Source: Nautilus pompilius (lineage: Eukaryota; Mollusca; Cephalopoda; Nautilida; Nautilidae). From it: 64,000 bases of DNA. Below, in pieces: positions 13,201-24,809 of the stretch (its first letter is position 1; every line of letters starts with the position of its first letter). The notes beneath the pieces are model-generated. The model saw nothing but the letters and a program-made list of their open reading frames with translations, ran no database searches and was not told the origin of the DNA. The translations under genes and the position numbers were made by a program. The stretch is taken from NCBI GenBank assembly GCA_018389105.1, contig JACATO010000643.1:678501-742500 (forward strand). The letters are read 5' to 3'.

Positions 13201-14280
13201 AATAATATATAAAATGTCTATTTATTACTCATTTTGTTATGATCAAAGGATTTTATTTCTGCAATGTCATTGTTTTTACTTTTCTCAAAGAATCTCTTCA
13301 CTGGATGGATCTCATTTATTCATTCAAATGTTATGTATCCAATGGTCGGGGTTTTCCATATTGTCAACCATTTTAACATTTCATTCTTGTCAAAGTCATC
13401 TCTTTAGTCAACATTTGATTCTACTAGAACTTATCTGGAGCACCCTTCAAATATCAACTGTTCTATTTTCATTTAGGTAATTTATAAACAACTTACAGAT
13501 AGTTTACTTAAAAGCAAGAGTTCCAAAAAGATAACAGATAATAATAAAAGTAATTAGCATTCATCAAGGTAAAACACATAGTTTAGTTGTATTTTTATAA
13601 TAGAATGTATTACGAATGCATAACTAGTACATTTTAAAAGTTTAAATTTATAAATCCTGTGCGAGTGTGAAAAAAAATTTTTAAGGTATGATTATGTTTC
13701 ACCCATCAATCAGGCTTTACATTTATCACAAAGTTTAGGCAACTCCATGACATTCTATACACTAACCATTTCTCTTGGCATTGTTCACATTGTAAAATGT
13801 GCATGATTATTAGTAATTACCTCTCTACATTGAGCTAAAATATAAAATAAGACAATCACCTGGCCACCTTGTAATATAAAAATGAGCCCAGGGCCAGTGT
13901 TCATCATGAACCAGACCATTTTTGAGGCTACAGTTTGATACGAATGTTGCTGAGCCAAGAGTAGATGTTTTCATCAAATCCATCTCACTTTGTGATGATG
14001 ATGATGTTGTCTAAAACAGACTGGATCTTGTTTGCTGAAAAAATTAATTAATTAGTTATGCTATTCAGAATTTTAGCATTATTATCATAACATTTTATTA
14101 CAAACTGGGTTTCATGTTGGTTTAGCAAAGTTCAGATATTCAAATGAACTAATAACTGACTGACATTCTCATGCCCAGAAACACTAGCCAAACTTATTAA
14201 AGAAACTTTCGTTTTTAATTTTGAAAAACTTGTGAGACTTAATTTTATTTGAAATTGGCAGCTTTATCAGTCAGGATAAA
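10245..14280. other. Non-coding DNA with unrecognised open frames
   Basis: No host gene recognised. Three consecutive minus-strand open frames (11,536-11,294, 11,310-11,095 and 11,088-10,894) almost tile 640 bases and look more protein-like than most frames here. They could be a decayed coding sequence of unknown origin. The remainder is AT-rich, with A/T runs at 12,560-12,610. Confidence 0.35.
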
Positions 14281-14282
14281 TA

Positions 14283-14450
14283 GGGCAACAGTTGGTAGCT
14301 TAGTGATTAGTGGCAGACTTGGTTTGCCTTCCTGGTATGTTTTTTTTTTTTTTTTATCTTACCAGCTGGCCATCTAGCCTCTTGTGGCACAGGATGGGCA
14401 ACACTCTTTAGCAGATAAAATGGCACTACGCTCTATTGTCAGGGTTGTCT
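14283..14450 (+). repeat. tRNA-derived SINE fragment, plus orientation
   Basis: A head with an A-box-like TTGGTAGCTTAGTGATTAG near 14,292-14,310 is followed by a short body interrupted by a poly-T run (14,340-14,357). Blocks such as CAGCTGGCC and GGCAACACTCTTTAG match the SINE at 7.5 kb, which has GGCAACACTCTTGAG. The B box is deleted or decayed. Confidence 0.55.
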
Positions 14451-15359
14451 CTGTTTTTTAGAATGATGTATGAAACAACAAGATTAGTATTTAAAAAATG
14501 GAAAATATAGAGAATAAACTTTGACTTTGATGTTGCTCAATTAAAATATAGCTAATCATTGCTACTTTTGCTACTATTATCAATCAAGCCTTGGTTTTGT
14601 TTACTTACTGTTTAATATCACAAGCATGGTGTATAATTTAAGTTTGACTAAGCTGGAAAATGTACTGAAGAATTGATGTGCTACAGTATAAATGATTTAC
14701 ATTTTCCCTTTCTTGTTTTTTTTTAAATCATGATTGACTGTGATATTGCAGCGCTTCACCAAACTCCTGTCTTCATTGATATTTGCTATAAAACACACAC
14801 ACACATTTGGATTTTTACTGTGTTTACATTTTTTAATGGTTATATTTTAGGTCAACTTAATTTACTAAGAGATACAATATTGACTCTCTTTTACTGGATA
14901 ATTGTAGAGGTTTTAAGAGAATCTGTATCAAAGACAAACCTTTCAATCAGAAATTTTAATGTTTTTATTTTTCTTGACTTTGAAAAGAACAGAAAAAGAA
15001 ATAAAGATTGATAATATATTCCTACTAGTCTACTATTCCTACAGTGTTGGTTTGCTTTTGTGGATGTCTTATTTGCTAATGTCAGCACAGATTTTAAGAA
15101 GAGAAGACTATTATTATGTAGTGCAGTCATCATCAGTGCAGTACAGTGCACTCTGCCTCCATATCACCTGTGATTGCCAAATGCTGCCATAAAAAAAAAT
15201 AGTTATGCATGAAGCACTACCAGTCTGGCTTATCTCCCTTCATCTTTATACTTTTAAGATACTTCTGAAACATGAGGAATTTGAAAAGAATTACTGAGGT
15301 TGTATAGTTGCCTCTTGGTTAAATAATATAAAAATGCCAAGATATTAAATTACTATGTA

Positions 15360-15697
15360 CAGTGGTAGGCAGAACTATTGTACATCTCATGTTTTTAGAC
15401 AACAGATTGAGTGTTTACTGTAGCCAATTAAATTTTGTTTTTATATGTATAGGTCCTCTGCTACAAACATTTATGTAGTAATTTTTTGTGATGCAATTAT
15501 ATCATAATGAAAGTTCAATAAATGCACAATTGGTTTGATTAAAAATGATATTTATTTAACAAATAATTCATACAAATTTAAAATGCAAAGCAAAACAAAT
15601 ACTTAAGCATTGCATTTGTCCTGATGGTATAATTATACTTGAGCATCAAGAAAAGTATTTGCGTTATTTGCATGTGACAATAATTTTGGCCACTTGC
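15360..15697. mobile_element. Tc1-type non-autonomous element (MITE)
   Basis: The left end (CAGTGGTAGGCAGAACTATT) and the reverse complement of the right end (AGTGGCCAAAATTATTGTCA) form imperfect terminal inverted repeats. The element is bounded on both sides by TA (15,358-15,359 and 15,698-15,699), the target duplication made by Tc1/mariner transposases. The 338-bp interior has no coding remnant. It would have depended on a transposase supplied from elsewhere. Confidence 0.7.
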
Positions 15698-16009
15698 TAT
15701 ATGTACAAGACAGGAAATGCTACAATTGGAAGTTGGTGATTTTAGTTAGCTTGAATAAATTAACATTTAAAATTAATGAAAGTAAATTCCTGTATTTGGT
15801 TAACTCTCTATGATAAATAATCTTAAGATGCCATTTTTAATTGCATAGGTTACTCTAGTTTGTCCAAAAAATCTTTCTCATTAGAGCAGCAGAGTTCCTT
15901 GAAATCACACCAAATTTTTTTGCTGTTTCTTGCTTTACAGACCTCTGCTTCAACTGTGATATTGAGGTCATCTAACAGAAGTGAGCTAGAAGGGGAAGGA
16001 GTGTGAAAT

Positions 16010-16290
16010 CTGCTTTGGTGATCATGGAAATTACCTGGGTACAGATTGGGGCTTTTGAGCAATGGAAAAGCTCTAAATCAATCAAGAATTGCTTGCAGAA
16101 TCTCCCCCTTCAAATATCTAGGTCTTTACTAGATCTCTGTTTAATTGTGGGAGAAAACTGGAATGTCCAGAGGAAACCCATGCCGATAGACTGGTACAAA
16201 AGAACACGAAAAAACCATGCTGTGTGAGGTTGCAAAACCTAGATTCTCATCCATGGGAAGCAGGCTTGCTACACACATAGCCATCCATTG
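16010..16290 (-). repeat. tRNA-derived SINE, longer subfamily, minus orientation
   Basis: A reverse-oriented SINE. Blocks such as GGGCTTTTGAGCAATGG and TGGGAGAAAACTGG are shared with the copy at 34.0 kb (GGAGCTTTTGAGCAGTGG). CATGGGAAG near 16,252 matches the same position in the copy at 18.0 kb. The extra tail block distinguishes this pair from the shorter SINE copies. Confidence 0.6.
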
Positions 16291-16299
16291 CCCAAATAT

Positions 16300-17960
16300 G
16301 TAAGTGTCAAACAACTTACTGCAGTTGCCATGAGATATAAGTGAATAAGAACTTTGATTTTGGAATGAGTGATGCTGGGTGGTCTATTTTAGGTGGCAAA
16401 TAAATATTGCCAATATCTGTTGAGGTTTTCCTATTTTCCCAATCCTAGTTTCTTTCACAACACTGTTGCTGGTTTGCCAATTTTCAATATTTTGGTAAAG
16501 TACAAGTTCTTATGAAAGAATCTTTTTGTACCATTCATTGTAATCATAAAAATTGAAGCAGGCTGAATTGCCTCTTTTTAATGGAACTTGTATAGAGGAA
16601 GCATCATCTTAAGGGAGATGACTAAAAATACAAGCGACTCAGATCTTCAACATAGCTAATATAGATTTCTTTACACGTTAACTTTGGTCTACTGCTACCC
16701 CTATGTTTATTTGAATCAATATTTCTACTAATGCCTAAGGGGAACAACTTATCATCTAAGATGCAATGATCACCAACCAAGTCTTCATGTGCCAACCCCA
16801 GTTCTGTGCCGCTTTGGTGTTTATTCAGACTAAATACTCCCACATATTTATTCACTGCTCTGCACCATAAATTTGGGTTTTCATTTTCCAAATAGGTTCA
16901 TTTAAGGCGTGATATAGGTTTTCCTAGAAGAGCATCAGATTTGATGCGTACTTTCAGCAAAAGAATAATTATTGGTATAGAGAGTAGCCATAGCAATCAT
17001 GTTTGACAGGAATTGGAGAGAGAACATCCCCTAAGTCCATATATAGTGATTAAACATATGGCTTTTGTTCAGCTAAGACTGCATTGTATGGAGAAAGTAC
17101 TATTGTCCTGTCATGCAAGGAATTATTTGGTTTCATTAGAATGAGAAAGCACCAGGTGCCATCTATGAATAAAATGAGATCATATAACAGAAGAGATTTT
17201 TGTTTGGCATTTACTGTATAATAACCAAAGTTCTGATTTGGAAGTTTTTAAATTCATGGTTACTTGTATTTATGAATATATATCTGATTTGTTTTTAGCT
17301 ACATTTGCATGTACTGATCATTAATTAGTTACTTATTCTGTAAATGAAAGCTGCTTAGAATATTGCATGCATCTTAGTTCAGCATGGATCCTTCAGAATG
17401 GTTTCTAAGACTCAAACATATAGAGAATGAGAGGGTTAAAATATTATATAGTAGTTTTCCAGACTGGTAAAGGTTTTAAATGTGGATAGCAATAAATATT
17501 TTTGGCCTAACATTCCAGAAGTCATAAATATAAGCTAGCTAAAGATTCATTATGGACAAGATATTGAAAATAAACTCTTTAGAAGCAGAAACTGGAAGTA
17601 AATAAATCCTGTTTGATGATTGTTTAATAGTGATAGTGCACATCATTTTAAAAGAACAATAAAACCTGTTAAGAAAGAAAACTGATGTACCTCCAGAACT
17701 GGAACCATTTATTTTTAATAATTTACCTATATCATCAATTAAATTAATTACTCATTAAACATGTTTTCAAAATATCAGAGCTTTTCTGTCGAAAAGTACT
17801 TTACCATAAATATACATAGTGCTATATGTCATTTGGTTACGTATCAGTCTTGTGAAAGGTATTGTGTCATGTTGTTAGTGATAGCATACACTGATGTTTA
17901 CAAGGTAGATAACTCTGGTAAAGGAGTATTGTACTGCATTTGTTAGCTAGGAAACATTGC
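16300..17960. other. Non-coding DNA, no gene seen
   Basis: AT-rich. A minus-strand 89-codon frame at 16,622-16,891 has a mixed, fairly protein-like composition but no motif I recognise, and there is no supporting neighbour. Confidence 0.4.
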
Positions 17961-17966
17961 CAATCT

Positions 17967-18192
17967 TATGCCATATGGGGCCTGGCACTTCCAACTTTAG
18001 CAGGAAAATCCCTACTAGAGCTGCTTTTAAGAAGTAAAGGGAAACAAGAGTGCCCAGAGGAAACCAATGCAACCCAATGGAGCAAAGGAGTGAGAAGAAA
18101 CTATGTCAAGTAGATTTGCTGAATTGAGCTATTTCCATGGGAAGTGAACTTGGACCATCAACCTTAGCAGTCTACTGTGCTGTCTCATTTGT
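17967..18192 (-). repeat. tRNA-derived SINE, minus orientation
   Basis: Starts with CCATATGGGGCCTGGCACTT, which recurs almost exactly at 19,090. It ends in the tRNA-like head read on the minus strand: A-box side near 18,170-18,192, B-box side GTGAACTTGGACC near 18,138-18,150. It is about 225 bp and nearly full length. Confidence 0.75.
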
Positions 18193-18199
18193 ATAGGTT

Positions 18200-19080
18200 T
18201 TATCTACTCTCTCTTCAGAAGAGATCAAGGCATAAAAAAAAGCAGTATCTAAAGTGTTAATGTGATAATAGCTGGTGAAATATTTATTCTATATATATGG
18301 TAATTTGTGAATGGTCATTATAGCATTGAAAACTTGATCAAACAAATACTATTGACATAAGTTAAAAAAATGTTTGAAGACCATTTATAAGCAATAATTT
18401 CTTAGGGATTCACCAAATGAGAAGTTTTAAATGTTAAGTAGAAAACTTTATATGTCTGCTGTACCACCATCTGTTAAGTACAACTTTGTGAACTGTTGAC
18501 AAAATATTCAGTTGTTGTCTATTCTGGCTCTGTTAGTTTGAGCAATGCTACTAAAGTAGACACTGTACACTTGGAACACTGCCAGAAGGAAAAAAAGCAG
18601 AACAAGTATGATTTAAGTGAGACTGGAACGAGAGTGGCTATTTTAGAGGCTCATTAGTTATACTACATTTGGACAAAGCTATGTTAAAGTTTGACATGTG
18701 TGTACATTTTCCTCTGTAGTGCATTTAATAACTATGGCAGGTGTAACGCAATAGGGAAACCTATATAAGATGGCTTTTTCCCCACAAGTTAACTAAAAGT
18801 GATGAGGGGAGTAAATGCAAAAATGTTAAGACTAGACTTTGCCTATCTAAACAGTCTTGGTGCTATTTTACAAAAAAGTAAGTATACTTAGATTGTTGTC
18901 ATCATCACTATTTAATTTTGATGATTAGAGTTTCTGGATATATGTAACGCAGGTTCATTAGTTCAGTTACTACTAATAAAGCCAGGGAAAATTATCATAT
19001 TAACGCTCAGTTACTTAAACCTGCTTGCTTAAAAAAAAGTTGAAAAGAATTATTTTTCCTGGTCAAAAAGCATAGGCTAT
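18200..19080. other. Non-coding AT-rich DNA, no gene seen
   Basis: Nothing recognisable on either strand. Confidence 0.55.
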
Positions 19081-19087
19081 AGTTGTT

Positions 19088-19330
19088 CGCCATATGGGGC
19101 CTGGCACTTTTAACTTTGGTGGCAAAACCTTATTAGAACCTTTTACTGTTTAGATGTGGGAGGAAACTAGAGTGCCTAGAAGAAACCCACAAGGCTGGTG
19201 GGTGAAGAAGAGCAAGAGGAAATCATATTGGGTAGGTAGTATGACAAGCTGAGCTGGTTATAACTGGGACTTGAAATTGGACCCTCAACCTCTGCAATCC
19301 AGTCCAGTTGTCTACCACATGACAGCCCAA
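19088..19330 (-). repeat. tRNA-derived SINE, minus orientation
   Basis: A close relative of the copy at 17,967. It has the same CATATGGGGCCTGGCACTT start and the same central TGGGAGGAAACTAGAGTGCC block. The minus-strand head carries GGACTTGAAATTGGACC (B-box side) and GTCTACCACATGACAGC (A-box side). Confidence 0.75.
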
Positions 19331-19339
19331 ATGAAACAA

Positions 19340-20415
19340 AAATCATAGAAAAGGGTAAAACATGAACATGGCAAAACAATAATTCGACATGTCTGAAAAT
19401 TTGATATTGTTTTCAACTCTGATCAGTAGCCATTAAGTTTTGGTGGAATCACCCAGATATTTTTATACTGATTATGAAATTTCTAGGTAAACTGCTTGTA
19501 AGGAGTACAACAGGTTAAGTGTAAGTCTTGTGTCTTAAAGGACTTGCTTGGTATCTCTCAGGGCTGCAGTAGCTTTGCCTCTGAATGTTAGATAGGTGCA
19601 ATGCGGAGGAAAGTTTTCATAAAAGTTCCTTTGTTTTTTGCACGGCCTTGTGCCAAAATTAAATTGGTCTGTCTGACTATTTTCACTCTTGTATGTGGGG
19701 ATGGTGGAGGAACAAAAAGCAATGGTCACTCTTGTTTTCTGATATTTTTTCATTTTCTCCCTCTCTTAGAAACTCTTTAATTTTGCAATTCTTTGAATAA
19801 AAAAAAGAAATTTGTCTATTCTCAAATCAGTGTCAATCGTTTAAAATCTTTGATCTTCATATTCGTCTGCAACAGGGATCTAGAAGGCAAATACCTTGAG
19901 GGCAGGTTGTAGGAGGAGTAGGTGTCTTCCAGTGGATCTGAGGCCTTTTGATGTGAATCTAGAAACTGCATCTGTTAATATCTGCTGACTTTACAGTTAG
20001 ATAATTTGAAAATAATAATGTTGAAAAAAAAAACAAAAAAAAAAAAACGAATGTATCTTCAGCATCCTTTTTATCATTTTCTTCTCAAGGAAATAAACTT
20101 TTAGATCTTGTTGAATTTATGCTTCAAATTTTTCATGTAACACATTCCCTGATTATACAACTTTCTCTCTTACAATTCATTTTATTCACATTGATTTTAC
20201 CTTTTTTGGCCATTTGAGACTATCTAATTCTTCACCAGTATGTGAGAACTTGCTAGAAAAAAAAAACAAAAAACAATAGCCCTGTGTAAGAGTTGCTATA
20301 GATGAAAGCTTACAGGTGTATGGTTGATAAACAAACAGTTTGCTATTAAATAGCACCAAATAAGGAAATACATCAAGAAAACTGGAGTCAATGCCAGTTC
20401 TTTTTAGGCAGTAGA
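19340..20415. other. Non-coding DNA, no gene seen
   Basis: A/T-rich with an interrupted poly-A at 20,020-20,047. No recognised coding sequence. Confidence 0.5.
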
Positions 20416-20859
20416 TCAGGGTTCCCTAAGTACAGCCCATGGATGAAAAGTGTGTTAATGTAAAATGTCATCCTTAGCAGGAAAAAAAAGATGTGGATAT
20501 CCTTAAAGACTGCTTAATCTATACTGATTATTGTTGGGTTTCTCTTCACTTTTTAGTTGTCTCTGTGTTTTTCATGTGACAGTTAATAATAAAACAAATC
20601 CGCCATTGGCATGGCTATGCCATCTTTTGCTTGGGTTGTGGATGGGTTGTAAACTTTGTACTCTTTTTCCAGGCTATAACATGCTATTTATTTTGGTAAG
20701 AAAGTGTTTGTTTTTTTTTTTTTTTTGCATTGGTTATTGTTTTAAAGAATATGCTGGACAAGCAATAAGATGTCTTCATAAAAAATAATTAAAGTAGATT
20801 TTGAGCAGTGAGTGTAAAGATAAAATACCGCTCTTAAAATATATTGACTTGATGTTTTA

Positions 20860-22030
20860 AAGTACAATGTCAGGCATAACTATGATGCAAAACATAAGGG
20901 TAGGTTTGATGTGTTTGAAGGTAAATTGTATAAGATGAAAGATCTGAAAAAATATGTTCATAAAGCATGTTACATAAAACATGGCAGCTGTTAGAGAAAG
21001 CTACAGGGTGGCTAAATTAATTGCTGAACAAGGTAAGGCATTTACAACTGGAAAGGTTAACAAGTGCTTAGAAGTTGATGAATGTGAAATGTGTTCTGAC
21101 AAAAGAGAGTATTTGAGAATGTAAACTTATCTGCAAGGACAATCACATGAAGAATTGAAGACATAGGGAAAGATCTTTGCTCTCAATTTAGGGAAAAAGC
21201 AAAGATATTCAAAACATTTATTTAGCACTTGACAAAAGTATTTCATTTTAAACACTGCTCAACTTATCTTCGTTAGAGAAATTGGCACTGCTTTGAAATT
21301 ACAGCAAAATTGGCAGGATTACAAAGTAACAAGAATGCACAACTGGTGAAGACATATATTTAAAAGTTTCTGACACAATAAAATATCTCAACCTAGAGTA
21401 TCACCACTGATGGTGCTAAAAATATGGTTGGTAAAAACACAAGATTTATTGAGTGTATCAACAGGCACATGGAAAAAATAAATTCTGAAATTCCAATGCA
21501 GTTCCCTGTGTCATCTACCAACAGTTGTGGAAGAATACTGAATTTAGGTGAAGTGATGAAAGTTGTAGTATCCTTTGTCAATTTCATTTATAGGTATTGG
21601 GTTAGGGTAACTGTCTGATCCTGTTTGGGTCTGGGCTCTTGCTTTCTTGGTTGACATGACAACTAACTTGAACAAGCTGAATCTAAAATTACAGGAAAAA
21701 AAAAAACTTATCTGTGACACAAAATCTTTTGAAGCTAAACTAAAACTCTTCACAAATAGCTAAAAGCTGGTAACCTTGTGCACTTTAAGTGCTGCAAAGG
21801 TGCTACATCAAGAAACAACAGAACTGTGGTACAAAGCTTGCTGAATTTACTATCAGAGTTCCAAGAGAAATTCTAGACTTCCATAAACACAGAAAATAAC
21901 TGAAGATCTTTCAGAACTCTTTTGAACCAGAAGTGGATGATACATGCAAAAAACATAAAATTAGTGTTGATTTATTTACAGGCTGATGAATTGACTTTTA
22001 ATATTTTCACTAAATGGAAACTAAAGGCTT
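20860..22030 (+). pseudogene. Heavily decayed GTF2IRD2/Charlie-like hAT transposase
   Basis: A relic of a hAT-superfamily transposase, the cut-and-paste enzyme with an N-terminal BED-type zinc finger and an RNase-H-like core. Landmarks appear in order across frames. YNVRHNYDAKHKGRFD (about 20,865-20,915) is the end of the zinc finger, where the family has an N-x-KRHYxTKH pattern. ESYRVAKLIAEQGKAFTTGK follows (about 21,005-21,055), then a decayed DIGxxLCSQFREKAK stretch (about 21,160-21,205). TTGEDIYLKVSDTIKYLNLE is at 21,338-21,397, and TTDGAKNMVGKNTRF near 21,408-21,445. The longest surviving frame is 64 codons (21,424-21,618) and includes CGRILNLGEVMKVVVSFVNF. Stops and frameshifts occur throughout. 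A hAT-like left end (CAGGGTTCCCTAAG, about 20,418) may belong to it; no right end was found. Confidence 0.7.
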
Positions 22031-22039
22031 AATAGGAGA

Positions 22040-23540
22040 TACAAAAACTGAAAATTGCAGAGAAATTAAAATACAAATTCAAGGATACACATCTTTAATG
22101 CTTACAATTTTTTTTGTTTTGTGGTTATGTGTAATTGCATTTCTATTTATTAAATGTTTGTGTTTCTGTGTTTTGGATCTTTGTAATGTGTCTTTTATGC
22201 TTTTACTATATAAAAGCTATAATTATTATTCTCTCAAAAACCGACCAACTGAATGTTTGATTTCTATTTCTGAATTTGATAGCAGTATTCTTTGACAAAC
22301 GGAGCTGAGTGCCATACAAAATATGAAAATCCTGCTTCAAGCTAAAGAAAAGGGTTATTGATGTACAAAGATGACGTACATAGAAAAGGTGACATCAAGG
22401 GAAGATCAATGACATGGCCCATTATGGCTATTTATACATGGGCATGCTATTTGGTTTAGTTTGTATAACCCTCTATGAAATGTTCATGTTTTATGATGCA
22501 GGTAGAACTTTGGCTTCAAGAAGTCATACTGTGGCCTTTCATCCCTATCGATTACATTTCTGGCAAACATAGCCAACCATGTAATAACAGGAACGCTATC
22601 GACTTATGCATGACCACTGCCGTGCCCGCTTGGAATGACACAAACATAAGAAGAGCTCAGGAACAAATAGAGTTTTTTTTTTCTTTTCTGTAATTCTTCT
22701 TCTGAAGAAGCTGATCCCACAGCTGGCAGATACGTTGTAAGTCTAGTAACATGATACATATCATTGCTGCTAGGATTCCTTCTAAACTATTTTTTTATTT
22801 ACTTTTTTGGTATGCTTTGCTTTTTGTTTGTCATCATATGAAGTTATGGGAATTTATGCCTTATATTTCTGGATGGCTGTTGAATCACAAATGTGTGTAG
22901 ATTTAGTGGAAAAGACAACATTAAAGAAGACTGTTTGAGCTTAATGTAGCAGCTGGTTACCACACAAAAATCTGCATTCTTGCTGTTGTTTCAAATACCC
23001 TCCTGGCAAAATCAGGAAGCATTGATGCTTCAGGTGGCTTGTTAAGCTGCTCAATAAAGTAAATATCCATTTAAGACAATAAAAAACAAAGATGCTTGTT
23101 TCAATAATATAAGATTAAAAAATCCTTAATTCAATAATTAAATAGATCAGTTTTTTTGTTGAACAGCAACAAAAATATTTTGCTTTATTCCATCAAGCCG
23201 ATATCTTAATTTTAAAAGATATGATAGCTAAATAAAATAATATATAAACGAATCTATTACTTGTCTTATATGGTGAGTTTTTGTGGTTATAGATTACAAG
23301 TTGTAGGTAGATAAGTGACTTCTTTATGTTTACTGGATGCTATATAAAGTGGCGATGATTAAGTCCGGTGGGTACAGTTCTGGTAGTACCAGTAATTTTA
23401 TCTGTTCTGTGTTTTTTTTGTTTTCATCAAAGAACTGCTGATAAAAGTAGTAGTGTATATCTAAGACTTAATAATAAGCTTCGTTACTTGCTGATCAAAG
23501 ATTAAGCTAGGCATCTTTAACAACCTTCAAATTGTCAGAG
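22040..23540. other. Non-coding DNA, no gene seen
   Basis: No recognised gene. The frame at 22,475-22,693 lies in a patch of mixed composition but matches nothing I know. The 3' end of the hAT relic upstream may extend into this region undetected. Confidence 0.45.
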
Positions 23541-23543
23541 GAA

Positions 23544-23551
23544 GTCTAGAT
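23544..23551. repeat. 8-bp target-site duplication, left (GTCTAGAT)
   Basis: Pairs with GTTTAGAT at 24,796-24,803 with one mismatch. An 8-bp duplication is the hAT hallmark, and the central TA fits the Buster-group preference. Confidence 0.75.
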
Positions 23552-24795
23552 CAGTGGTTCCAAACCTTTTTGGACTTGTGGACCTTTTTCCAATATTCAA
23601 AAGATCTGCGAGACACCCTGCTACACTTTCCTAATTGAAAAAAAATCACATAAATAAGAGTTTTATTTGAATATATTGACAGTTTTGAGAGAAATTCACC
23701 AAGAATAAACATTTTACACTCATCTTTCAACACCTCTCTTTCTCAGAATTTAGTGACCTAATGTGATGCTTATTTTTGCATCTGGGCAGCCAGCTTGGAA
23801 ATTCACAGCTGTGTATTTGACAAAGCCAACCTCATGTCATCCTCAACATTCAGCCTGTTCCTTGCCTTTGTTTTGATGTGAGCAAGAGTTGAAAATTTAT
23901 ACTAACTAAAGCTGAAATTTAAAGCATGAAGGACCATTAAAGCAAAATTGAAATTTCAAACTACAAAAAAAAGTTTAATCAATACAAATTCGTATTAATA
24001 TTATTGGAGAAAAATCAATGTAAATGTTCCCTTAACTAAAAAGTAACAGAAACAATATATTGTATATTATAAGAGAAAAAAGAATTTTAGTACATTTCAT
24101 CATACATTTATTGAAAATTATTTTAGTGATTTTTCAGGGAACAACATCTGCACATATAGTAAATTCACAATAGCTAAAGAGAAATATACTGGTATCAGTG
24201 AACTCTACCTCTGATCAGAACAGCTGTGTGATGTGTCGTGTTGGTGCCAAAGTTTTCCTAAAATCAAGCTGGCTAGTGTGTGTCCGGCTAAAGTCACAGT
24301 CCAGTCCTTATAGCGTGCTCTGCCCCAGGCATCATGGTCCGAGTCTTTTAGCTGCAGGCCCCAATGGCGTTAGCGAATGGAAGTGCAGCTCGATTGTGTC
24401 AGTTCTACTGTGGTAACAGTTCGAGTTCTGGCCTTTGTCACCAGCGTGTATTGTCCGTGTTTCTATGAGGGTGGCAGAGCGACAGGAAGCTGTGCAGGGG
24501 GGGGGGCTGATGATGCAAGCGTGTCACTGCAGAAGCTTGTGATGCAACTGGGAGTGCCTGCCGTGGGAGACAAACCTTACACCTTCGGCGCTCGGCTTCC
24601 CATCGGTGATACGCGCATATTGGACGCAGGGTAATTTTTGTATATTTTTTTTCTGGAAAAAGCGTGTCTTCTAAGCCGGCAAATACAGTACATATAAACA
24701 AAACAAATACATACTCATGAACAGTTTCTTGACTCAGTCATACAACAAAAATTGAAACTTCCAGGGTTCTGTGACCCACTGGTTGGGAACCACTG
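23552..24795. mobile_element. hAT (Buster-like) element, 1.24 kb, internally rearranged
   Basis: The ends CAGTGGTTCCAAACC and, reversed, CAGTGGTTCCCAACC form the terminal inverted repeats. The 8-bp flanks match at 7 of 8 positions. Near the left end (about 23,740-23,905) the minus strand still shows a decayed hAT C-terminus: FSTL-x-H-IKTKARNRLNVE, then D-x-RLALSNTQ. This is the same motif and strand as the transposase of the element at 30.9-33.7 kb. The rest of the transposase is gone. About 24,190-24,690 is a CpG-containing, GC-richer block with open frames on both strands but no known motif. The element cannot encode a transposase and would have moved, if at all, with help from an autonomous relative. 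Confidence 0.8.
23740..23910 (-). pseudogene. hAT transposase C-terminal dimerisation remnant
   Basis: A minus-strand reading gives the conserved end of ZBED5-like hAT transposases (FSTL, IKTKARNRLNVE, MRLALSNTQ), with stops soon after. It aligns in order and orientation with the better preserved copy near 31,080-31,200. Only the last part of the dimerisation domain is left. Confidence 0.7.
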
Positions 24796-24809
24796 GTTTA
24801 GATGCCTAC

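Noticed and set aside
16622..16891. 89-codon minus frame as an exon
   Set aside because: Composition is plausible, but there is no family match, no convincing splice sites and no neighbouring exon.
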